In this document: piece by piece, positions 17,026 to 23,708 of the stretch
Position numbering within the stretch: position 1 is the first letter of the stretch
Layout of the letters: each line of letters starts with the position of its first letter
NCBI GenBank assembly: GCA_965372355.1
Contig: CBDVBZ010000039.1
Coordinates: 1 to 27,221, forward strand
DNA length: 27,221 nt
Direction of reading: 5' to 3'
From: CBDVBZ01 sp965372355
Lineage (GTDB): Bacteria > Krumholzibacteriota > Krumholzibacteriia > WVZY01
Program-made: the position numbers and the translations under genes
Notes under the pieces: model-generated
Databases searched by the model: none
Seen by the model: the letters and a program-made list of their open reading frames with translations, nothing else
What the model was told of the DNA's origin: nothing

Positions 17026-17071
17026 CCACATTTAGAGATGTCCGGTTTTGCCACATTTAGAAATGTCCGGT
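17026..17071. repeat. Two 21-bp palindromic direct repeats, 25-bp period
   Basis: CCACATTTAGAGATGTCCGGT (split here as 17026-17046) and its copy at 17051-17071 differ at one base. Each contains ACATTT-AG-AAATGT dyad symmetry, perfect in the second copy. Repeated AAATGTCC blocks are typical of IS21-type multiple terminal repeats, so this may be a solitary insertion-sequence end. The site also lies just upstream of the operon promoter, so an operator pair is possible. No transposase is present. Confidence 0.6.
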
Positions 17072-17143
17072 CTCTGGGGCGTCCGGGCGGTCAACGGCCG
17101 GAGCGTGGGCTTGGGCCATCCACCATTGCTGGCCGACCCGCAC

Positions 17144-19354
17144 TCAGGGCTCGGCGCGGTTCAATAGAACCTTCAAATCCCGGGAGGAGAAGTTCAACAC
17201 AGCAAGATCCGGCCACCCATCGCCGTTGAGATCGGTCGGGCAGACCGATACGGGACCATCGCCCACTCCATAGTGGAAAGCGGTTTGAAACGTCCCGTCG
17301 CCGTTGCCGAGCAACACAGCGACGGAGTTTGCACCGCCCGTTGGCGCGACAAGATCCGGGTAGCCATCCCGGTTGATATCAGCAACCCGGGCAGCATCGG
17401 CCCAGTCACCCAGAGCGTATTTCACAGCGTTTTGCAGGTTGCCGTCTCCATTGTTCAGTGAGACGGCGAGGCTCGCGGCAAAAGCATCCGTTGTTACGAT
17501 GTCCGGGTCGCCATCCCCATCGAGGTCGGCGGCAAAGACCGACAGGTAGTAGCCGCCCGTGCGGTAGTTGATTGCTGCCGGGAATGTCCCGTCCCCGTTG
17601 TTGAACAGAATGGACAACCCACCAGTCCCGACAGCCGCGGCAAGATCTGTGTCGCCATCGCCATCCAGATCGGTGGCGAACAAGTCTTCCGGTTGTTCTG
17701 CCAGCGGAAGGTTTCTTTGGCTCCAAAACGTCCCGTCTCCACGATTGGGCAACACCGAAAGGTCCTTGGAGAACCTGTTCCCGACGATGAGGTCCGCATC
17801 TCCGTCCCCATCCAGGTCCGCCGCAACGATCGAGCCCGGCCCGGTCCCCACGGCATAGAGTGAGTCTCTTTGAAATATTCCGGCCCCGTTGTTTAGCAGG
17901 ACTGCCACCTGGTCTGATCTTGTGTTCGCGGTAGCCAGGTCGCGATCACCGTCCCCATCCAGGTCGGTGGCAACGATCGATACCGGGCTCCCGCCCGCCA
18001 GGTACTCCGTGGCCGCCGGAAACGTGCCATCACCCCGGTTCAACAGCACCGCCACGTCCGTTCCGTGTTTGGCCACCGCCGCGTCCGCCGATCCGTCACC
18101 GTTCAGATCGGCGGTGATCGCCGATTCAGGGTATCCACCGACCGGGTAGCCGGTCGTCTCTGGAAAGTCGCCGTTTCCGTCGTTTACAAACACCGAAACA
18201 GCATTCCCGCCTGGATTCGCCACCAGGATGTCGGGGGCCCCGTCGCTATCCACATCGGCAGCCAAAACAGACACGGGATCGTAACTGGCCGTGTACTCAG
18301 CCGCCGACGGGAATGTGCCAAAGTAATTCTTCACGACGGATAGCTTGCTCAGCGGCATTTCCCCAGGGCGGGGCAGAGAACCCGCAGCCACCAATTCCGG
18401 AAACCGGTCTCCATCGAAGTCTGCGGCAGTAACGGACACCGAGGGATGGCCGACGGGATAGCTGATTGGCTCCCCAAACGTCCCGTCCCCCATATTGTGC
18501 AGGATCAGCACATCGGAGTGATCACCCACGACGGCGAGATCGATGTGCCCGTCTCGGTACACGTCGACGGCGGCGACGGCCGTCCAGGGTGCGTCAGTCA
18601 GTTGGTCGATCCGAATCGGCTCGCGAAACGTCCCGTCACCGTTGCCAAAAAGAACAGTTACCCGGGGCCACTCGTTCACCGCGATGAGATCCGCACGGTC
18701 GTCGCCATCCAGATCGGCCGTGGAGACCGAGATCGGACCCAGGCCGGTAGTGTATCTGAGCCCCACCCCGAAGGCGCCTTTCCCATCGTTGAGCAACACC
18801 GATGTCTGCGATATCGTCTGGGCTCCCGAAATGCGGCTGTTTGCCACGGCAAGGTCAGCAACCCCGTCGCCATCGAAATCCGCGGCGCAGATCGAGACCG
18901 GTTCTGAACCGACATCGAAGTTGATCCCCTGGAAGCCGCCGCTTCCGTCGTTGAGCATCACCGTAATATCGTCGAACCCGTTCGCCACGGCGAGGTCCGG
19001 ATCCCCATCGGCGTCCAGATCCGCCGTGCAGATCGATATCGGGGCACTGACGCCGACGCTGAAATCGATTCTGGCGGCAAACATTCCCCTCCCGTCGTTC
19101 GATAGGATGGACACGTTGTCTCCGAAACTGTTTGCGGTGGCGATATCCGCGTACGAATCCCCATCGAAGTCGGCGGTGCAGATCGAGACGGGAGCGGCAC
19201 CCGTCGGAAAGGCGAACCACGTGTCAAAAAGCGGTTGGGTTTTGGACATGGCAATGTGCTCGGGGGTCGTCGGAGTGCCACCGCCACCGCACGATAAGTG
19301 GGTGGCGGATAGTGCGAAGGCGAGTACGACGCTTGTTCTGACTAGAGACGGCAT
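17144..19354 (-). CDS. FG-GAP/VCBS repeat lipoprotein, predicted double beta-propeller
   Basis: The gene encodes 736 residues from the ATG at 19354, chosen because a signal peptide starts there (MPSLVRTSVVLAFALSATHLSC; Cys22 is a possible lipidation site, though the lipobox is imperfect). The frame is open upstream to 19585, but that segment looks non-coding. No good RBS precedes 19354, so the start is uncertain. From about residue 45 to the end there are 14 spaced calcium-loop motifs of the type DLDGDGDxDL, each followed by a VLLNNGDGTF-type FG-GAP turn. The spacing is about 45-55 residues. The whole mature protein is made of these repeats. By family such proteins are extracellular, bind calcium and take part in adhesion or polymer binding. 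No catalytic domain or sorting tail is seen. It is transcribed toward the tRNA operon. Confidence 0.85.
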   Translation of the reverse strand: MPSLVRTSVVLAFALSATHLSCGGGGTPTTPEHIAMSKTQPLFDTWFAFPTGAAPVSICTADFDGDSYADIATANSFGDNVSILSNDGRGMFAARIDFSVGVSAPISICTADLDADGDPDLAVANGFDDITVMLNDGSGGFQGINFDVGSEPVSICAADFDGDGVADLAVANSRISGAQTISQTSVLLNDGKGAFGVGLRYTTGLGPISVSTADLDGDDRADLIAVNEWPRVTVLFGNGDGTFREPIRIDQLTDAPWTAVAAVDVYRDGHIDLAVVGDHSDVLILHNMGDGTFGEPISYPVGHPSVSVTAADFDGDRFPELVAAGSLPRPGEMPLSKLSVVKNYFGTFPSAAEYTASYDPVSVLAADVDSDGAPDILVANPGGNAVSVFVNDGNGDFPETTGYPVGGYPESAITADLNGDGSADAAVAKHGTDVAVLLNRGDGTFPAATEYLAGGSPVSIVATDLDGDGDRDLATANTRSDQVAVLLNNGAGIFQRDSLYAVGTGPGSIVAADLDGDGDADLIVGNRFSKDLSVLPNRGDGTFWSQRNLPLAEQPEDLFATDLDGDGDTDLAAAVGTGGLSILFNNGDGTFPAAINYRTGGYYLSVFAADLDGDGDPDIVTTDAFAASLAVSLNNGDGNLQNAVKYALGDWADAARVADINRDGYPDLVAPTGGANSVAVLLGNGDGTFQTAFHYGVGDGPVSVCPTDLNGDGWPDLAVLNFSSRDLKVLLNRAEP

Positions 19355-19723
19355 CCAACCGTTAATATAATAGGAATGGGGGTGATCGGCGACTGCAAAA
19401 TTGTGTTTGACCGGCCGCATGCCCTTGAGGCCATGCGCCTTCGCGGGTCCCGCCCGGCCCGCACTCGCGCGTGGACTTTGATCACCGGCCATTGTGGGCT
19501 CGCAACGGCGATTCTTGGGGAACCGACCCGTGAATTGTTGTAGAATACCCGTGGAGTTGCTCTGCTGCCTCACCGGTTGTGACACTCCCCGACTGACGTG
19601 CGGGAGACCCCCTGCGAGCGAATATCACGGGTGCCAAACAGCTGAGATTGGCGTAGCACGCCGCATGGGGGATATGGGGCTCGGTCTGTGGAGCGAAACA
19701 GACGGCTCCCGAGGTGACAATCG
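19355..19723. other. Divergent intergenic region between the VCBS lipoprotein gene and ilvC
   Basis: No gene is supported. On the minus side, an AT-rich TATTATATT lies about 10-20 bases before the lipoprotein ATG and could be a -10 box. On the plus side, TAGAAT (19541-19546) could be the ilvC -10, without a clear -35. An imperfect hairpin lies at 19413-19439. The ilvC leader of about 170 bases shows no T-box signature and no Leu/Val/Ile-rich leader peptide. Confidence 0.5.
19680..19716 (+). promoter_or_regulatory. Hairpin overlapping the ilvC ribosome binding site
   Basis: CTCGG (19680-19684) pairs with CCGAG (19709-19713), which overlaps the ilvC Shine-Dalgarno GAGGTG (19711-19716). Inside, GTCTGT/ACAGAC (19684-19689/19698-19703) and GGAGC/GCTCC (19690-19694/19705-19709) are mutually exclusive stems. 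The arrangement could hide or expose the RBS. This is inference by eye only. Confidence 0.4.
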
Positions 19724-20722
19724 ATGAAGATATACCGCGAGACCGATCTTCGCACGAATACGCTCGAGAATGCCCGCGTAGCGATCCTTGGATACGGCAA
19801 CCAGGGTCATGCGCACGCGATGAACCTGAGGGATAGCGGTGTCGACGTCGTCGTCGGGGCCAGGGAGGGTGGCGATGGTTGGCGGCTGGCGGTGGATCAC
19901 GGGTTCGAGCCGGGGCCGATCGCCGAGGTGGTTGGGGTGTCGGACTACGCGGTCGTGCTCTTGCCGGACGAGATTCAGGAGCATGTGTTCAACGAAGAGA
20001 TCGGACCGAATCTTAAACTCGATGCTGCGCTCGTTTTCGCCCACGGGTTTTCGATTGCCTTTGGAGTGATCGAGCCGCCCGCGGGCCACGATGTGCTTCT
20101 CGTTGCACCCAAGGGGCAGGGGCATTACGTCAGAAAACTGTACGTCGAGAAGAAGGGTTTGCCCTGTCTTGTCGCGGCCGAGAAGGATGCGTCCGGCAAG
20201 GCGCATGACAAAACGCTCTCGTACGCTCACGCGCTTGGATGCCTCCGTGTCGGCGCGATCGAGACGACGTTTCGCGAGGAAGCGGTCACCGATCTGTTTG
20301 GTGAACAGACCGTGTTGTGCGGCGGAGTACCCGCGCTGGTAAAGGCAGCGTACGAAACACTCGTCAGCCGCGGGTATCGGCCCGAGATCGCTTACCTCGA
20401 ATGTTTGCACGAGCTAAAGATAATCACCGATCTGATGCAACGGGACGGTATAGCCCACATGAGGCAGAAGATCAGCCGCACGGCGGCGTGGGGGGGCTTT
20501 CTCGCCGAGGACGAGATCGTCTCCGGCGATGTCAAAGCGAAGATGGCCTCGATCCTGGATGCCATCGAGTCCGGCAAGTTCGCCGATGGATGGCGGAGGG
20601 AAGCGTCGACGGGACAAGCGAGGCTGGCCGAGTCAATCGATAAGGAAAAAAATCATCCGATTGAACAAGCGGGGCATTCGGTGCGTGAACTGATGCCCTA
20701 TTTGAAGGAGGACGATTCATGA
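19724..20722 (+). CDS. ilvC: Ketol-acid reductoisomerase, class I
   Basis: The protein has 332 residues, the short class I length. The ATG follows GAGGTG by seven bases. It converts acetolactate or acetohydroxybutyrate to the dihydroxy acid in valine, leucine and isoleucine synthesis. The Rossmann motif GYGNQGHAHA (23-32) is present, as are His107 in AHGF, PKGQGH, and metal/catalytic residues D190, E194, E226, E230 and S251 at the canonical numbers. Unusual: the cofactor loop reads GAREGGDGW (45-53), with Gly50 and Gly52 where NADPH enzymes have Ser, and Asp51 between them, which hints at NADH use. No other ilv or leu gene is adjacent. The stop overlaps the ATG of the next gene (ATGA). Confidence 0.97.
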   Translation: MKIYRETDLRTNTLENARVAILGYGNQGHAHAMNLRDSGVDVVVGAREGGDGWRLAVDHGFEPGPIAEVVGVSDYAVVLLPDEIQEHVFNEEIGPNLKLDAALVFAHGFSIAFGVIEPPAGHDVLLVAPKGQGHYVRKLYVEKKGLPCLVAAEKDASGKAHDKTLSYAHALGCLRVGAIETTFREEAVTDLFGEQTVLCGGVPALVKAAYETLVSRGYRPEIAYLECLHELKIITDLMQRDGIAHMRQKISRTAAWGGFLAEDEIVSGDVKAKMASILDAIESGKFADGWRREASTGQARLAESIDKEKNHPIEQAGHSVRELMPYLKEDDS

Positions 20723-21663
20723 GAAGAGCGCTGCAGTTCGTCGTCGTGTTTGTGAGCCTCGTCATCGCCATGGGTTGTGGCAAGTCTTCGGACAAAGAAA
20801 CCGAGACCGCGCAGAAGACCCAGTCCAAGAAGATGCCCACACAACAGGCGTTCGAGACCCCCGAGCATTTGAAGCAGTACGGCAAGGGCCCGGCTTATCT
20901 GCCGGAAGCGATTATGGACACGCTGCGCCGGCTGAAAAAGACGCACGATGTTACTCGGGATGAAAAGTGGCCCGGTCAGGGCGGCGTTCTTGGCAACGAT
21001 TTCTTCGAGGTGTGGTACGCCGAAGGCTCGACGACGATCACGCACGCGATGCGTGCGGTCAACGACATGATGCACGCGCGGGCCGGATTCGTTCGGGTGT
21101 TCGGGGACGCGCCGATGGAAAGACTCGTCATCGTTCTGCCGCCCTATCTGGAACAATACAAAGATTGGACAGGTCGCGATTACTGGCATTATTCGGATCT
21201 CCGGGCGGACACAATGACGATCCAGCCAATTCCTACTCTCCTCAAGCGCGGACTGCTGGATATCGCGTTGCGGCACGAGTACTATCAGTGGGCACTTGGG
21301 CATTTTACGAACTATGGGGCACCGCGCTGGATGGAAGAGGGCGTGGCCTCGCATTTCAGCCATGAAGGGTATATTCTCGAACAGAACGCGGCCGAGTTTT
21401 CCGAGGAGGCCCACGACCTGTCGATTGACAAGATCGAACAGGCTCTGGTCCTGGAGGAATCCCGGCAGGACACGCGAGTCGCGTACTATCTCGCGCACCG
21501 CATGGTAGCGTCGCTCGTCGAGCGTTACGGAGAGGAGAAGCTCGTCGAGACTCTGATGCTGATGGCACAGGGCTACGATATCGATGACGCCTGTCAGAAA
21601 GTGTACGGGATGGGCTACGAGAGCCTGCGCGATCTGGCGTTGGGCGACGCGAAGCAAACCTGA
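20719..21663 (+). CDS. Lipoprotein resembling MA-type peptidases, zinc site incomplete
   Basis: The ATG overlaps the ilvC stop by four bases, with AAGGAGG at 20705-20711, so the genes are coupled. The protein has 314 residues. Residues 1-20 form a lipoprotein signal ending IAMGC, with Cys20 as the probable lipid site, followed by a polar spacer to about 45. A region at about 95-290 resembles peptidase MA-like gluzincins: LRHEYYQWAL (184-193) sits where HExxH belongs and WMEEGVASHF (204-213) supplies the downstream Glu. The second zinc His is Gln190. By inference it is either inactive or binds metal differently. An envelope location is expected. The link to ilvC is unexplained; co-transcription with gltX, 11 bases downstream, looks like simple packing. 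Confidence 0.8.
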   Translation: MRRALQFVVVFVSLVIAMGCGKSSDKETETAQKTQSKKMPTQQAFETPEHLKQYGKGPAYLPEAIMDTLRRLKKTHDVTRDEKWPGQGGVLGNDFFEVWYAEGSTTITHAMRAVNDMMHARAGFVRVFGDAPMERLVIVLPPYLEQYKDWTGRDYWHYSDLRADTMTIQPIPTLLKRGLLDIALRHEYYQWALGHFTNYGAPRWMEEGVASHFSHEGYILEQNAAEFSEEAHDLSIDKIEQALVLEESRQDTRVAYYLAHRMVASLVERYGEEKLVETLMLMAQGYDIDDACQKVYGMGYESLRDLALGDAKQT

Positions 21664-21674
21664 CCCATGTAAGA

Positions 21675-23240
21675 ATGGCGGCGACCAGTCAAATACGAGT
21701 CCGTTTTGCGCCGAGCCCAACGGGACATCTGCACATCGGAGGCGCGCGCACCGCGCTCTTCAACTGGTTGTATGCAAAAAAAACGGGGGGTGTGTTCGTT
21801 CTCAGAATCGAAGACACCGACGCCGCTCGATCGACGGAAGACTCCTACGCGGCGATCCTCGATGCCATGGAATGGTTGGGGCTCGATTGGGATGAGGGGC
21901 CTTTGAAGGGCGGTCCGTATGGGCCGTATCTGCAATCCGCCCGACAGGTTCTCTACCGCAACGAAATCAACAAGATGCTCGATCAGGGGACGGCGTATCG
22001 CTGTTTCTGTACGACAGACGAGCTCGAGGAGATGCGTCAGGACGCCACGGAGCAAGGCCAGCCGACGCACTACGACGGGCGGTGTCGAAACCTTCCCTCT
22101 GATGAGGCCGAGAGCCGGGTACGACAGCAGGTGCCGTTCGTCATCCGTCTCAACGTGCCCCCCGGTGAGACAAAAGTTTACGATCTAATAAGAGGCCCCA
22201 TTGTATTCAACAACGACGAGATCGATGACTTCGTGCTGATACGATCGGACGGAAAGCCCACGTACAACTTCGCCGCGGTGATCGACGACGCGAAGATGTG
22301 TATGTCACATGTCATTCGCGGTGACGATCACATATCGAACACGCCAAAGCAGATTCTGATATACAAGGCGCTCGACTACGCGTTGCCGAAGTTCGCCCAT
22401 CTGCCGATGATTCTCGGAACCGATAAGACGCGGCTTTCAAAGCGTCATGGCGCCGTGTCGGTCCAGGAGTTTCGACGAATGGGGTATCTTAGCGACGGTC
22501 TGGTCAACTACCTTGCGCTTCTCGGGTGGGCGCTCGACGACAAGACCGAGTTCTTCACCCGCGAGCAGCTGATCAAGAACTTCTCGCTCAAGCGTGTCAG
22601 CAAGAACGCTGCTGCCTTTGATCCCGACAAGCTCAACCACATCGATGGCGAGCATTTCAAAAAGTTGCCGCTCATGGAGAAGGTTGCGCTCGTTTTTGGC
22701 AAGCTTCAGGAGGAGAACGTCTTTCCGGCCGATTTCAGCGTGAGCGAGTGGTCGATATCGGAGCTGGACAACGGTGAGCAGGCATCGGTGATCGAAAGGA
22801 AAGAGTCGAACGGCTCCCACTACCGCGACGAGTTGCCGCGGCTTGCGATCATTATCAAGGTGATGGGGAATCGTCTGAAGAATCTGAAGGATGCGCCACA
22901 TATCCTTTCGTACTTCTTCAAGGATAACTATCCGAAGGCCGAGGCGGCCTATGAGAAGTTCCTGAGCAACCCCGCCACGGCGGCGCATCTCAAGGCGCTG
23001 GCCGGGGAGTTCGAGCAGTTGGATTCGTTCGACCGGGGCGCGATCGAGCAGGCCGCCCGCGATCTGGCGGAGAAACGGGGTGTCAAGGCGGCGGAGATCA
23101 TCCATCCGTGCCGTGTGGCGCTTACCGGCGACACCGTCTCGCCCGATCTCTTCTCCGTGATCCACCTGCTGGGCCGGGCAAAAACCGTCGAGCGGCTCGA
23201 GAAGGCCGTTGCGAGTATCGAGGGCGCGCAACGGGCGTAG
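21675..23240 (+). CDS. gltX: Glutamyl-tRNA synthetase
   Basis: The protein has 521 residues, a class I synthetase. The HIGH-type signature PSPTGHLHIGG (13-23) and the KMSKS-type DKTRLSKR (250-257) are both intact. A zinc-like knob is seen as CFC followed by YDGRC. The catalytic core (to about 330) carries RIEDTD and NFAAVIDD, and the rest is the alpha-helical anticodon-binding domain. It attaches glutamate to tRNA-Glu and, if non-discriminating, also mischarges tRNA-Gln for conversion by GatCAB. tRNA-Gln and tRNA-Glu genes follow within 215 bases. The ATG at 21675 has no strong Shine-Dalgarno; it starts 11 bases after the previous stop and probably relies on coupling. Confidence 0.97.
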   Translation: MAATSQIRVRFAPSPTGHLHIGGARTALFNWLYAKKTGGVFVLRIEDTDAARSTEDSYAAILDAMEWLGLDWDEGPLKGGPYGPYLQSARQVLYRNEINKMLDQGTAYRCFCTTDELEEMRQDATEQGQPTHYDGRCRNLPSDEAESRVRQQVPFVIRLNVPPGETKVYDLIRGPIVFNNDEIDDFVLIRSDGKPTYNFAAVIDDAKMCMSHVIRGDDHISNTPKQILIYKALDYALPKFAHLPMILGTDKTRLSKRHGAVSVQEFRRMGYLSDGLVNYLALLGWALDDKTEFFTREQLIKNFSLKRVSKNAAAFDPDKLNHIDGEHFKKLPLMEKVALVFGKLQEENVFPADFSVSEWSISELDNGEQASVIERKESNGSHYRDELPRLAIIIKVMGNRLKNLKDAPHILSYFFKDNYPKAEAAYEKFLSNPATAAHLKALAGEFEQLDSFDRGAIEQAARDLAEKRGVKAAEIIHPCRVALTGDTVSPDLFSVIHLLGRAKTVERLEKAVASIEGAQRA

Positions 23241-23258
23241 GCAACCCTCAGAATGGCG

Positions 23259-23288
23259 TTGCAGGACGGGTGCGAAATTTGCTAGTTT
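23259..23288 (+). promoter_or_regulatory. Candidate promoter of the tRNA-Gln/tRNA-Glu pair
   Basis: TTGCAG (23259-23264), an 18-base spacer and TAGTTT (23283-23288) with a TG extension at 23280-23281. The expected start, near 23295, is a few bases before the tRNA-Gln 5' end. Read-through from gltX remains possible because no clear terminator separates them. Confidence 0.5.
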
Positions 23289-23299
23289 CTACCCCTGAC

Positions 23300-23373
23300 T
23301 GGCGAGTCGTCCAGTGGCAGGACAGCTGACTCTGGATCAGCAGACGGGGGTTCGAGTCCTCCCTCGCCAACCA
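23300..23373 (+). tRNA. tRNA-Gln (CUG)
   Basis: The acceptor TGGCGAG pairs with CTCGCCA, the anticodon stem is GCTGA/TCAGC with loop CTCTGGA (anticodon CUG), the T-loop is TTCGAGT, the discriminator is A, and CCA is encoded (23371-23373). The U1-A72 pair is typical of bacterial tRNA-Gln and is the known recognition feature of the GatCAB amidotransferase route. Six bases separate it from the next tRNA. Confidence 0.96.
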
Positions 23374-23379
23374 CTTTAT

Positions 23380-23454
23380 GGCCCCTTCGTCTAGTGGTCA
23401 GGACATATGGTTCTCAGCCATAAAACAGGGGTTCGATCCCCCTAGGGGCTACCA
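23380..23454 (+). tRNA. tRNA-Glu (CUC)
   Basis: The acceptor GGCCCCT pairs with AGGGGCT (G1-U72 wobble), the anticodon stem is TATGG/CCATA with loop TTCTCAG (anticodon CUC), the T-arm is CAGGGGTTCGATCCCCCT, and CCA is encoded (23452-23454). It is the partner of tRNA-Gln in a short tRNA operon behind gltX. Confidence 0.96.
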
Positions 23455-23496
23455 CTTCATCTTTTGTGGGCTTCGGCGGCCACGAGGTGTGAGAAA

Positions 23497-23530
23497 GAAG
23501 GCAGGTTTCGTTGATTCGAAACCTGCCTTC
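23497..23530. terminator. 14-bp perfect hairpin between the tRNA genes and the minus-strand exported protein gene
   Basis: Perfect 14-bp arms at 23497-23510 and 23517-23530 surround a six-base loop. On the minus strand CTTTCTC follows the stem, a weak T-tract. On the plus strand no T-run follows. It lies between convergent units and could end both the tRNA transcript and the minus-strand gene that stops at 23709. Confidence 0.7.
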
Positions 23531-23708
23531 AACTGTCTAGTGTTTCTCGCGGTAAATTACAACTGATCGTAGGACAATATGTTGCGGCCTCTCTTGTATG
23601 TACAACGGTAATGACGATGCAGTAACGCGTATACACCCGCCGCCCACAGGTTGAGCCACAACCGAACGGTGTCACCTTTTGGTCATCAATCCGGAAAACG
23701 CTACCGAT

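Noticed and set aside
16875..17071. CRISPR-like repeat
   Set aside because: Only two repeats with a four-base spacer, no array and no cas genes.
17889..18907. Long plus-strand frames inside the VCBS gene
   Set aside because: They are antisense shadows of regular GAT/GAC-rich repeats and give Ser/Pro/Arg-rich sequence.
20698..21720. 340-residue minus-strand frame opposite the lipoprotein gene
   Set aside because: It is antisense to a gene with signal peptide, RBS and coupling to ilvC; His/Arg-rich translation typical of shadows.
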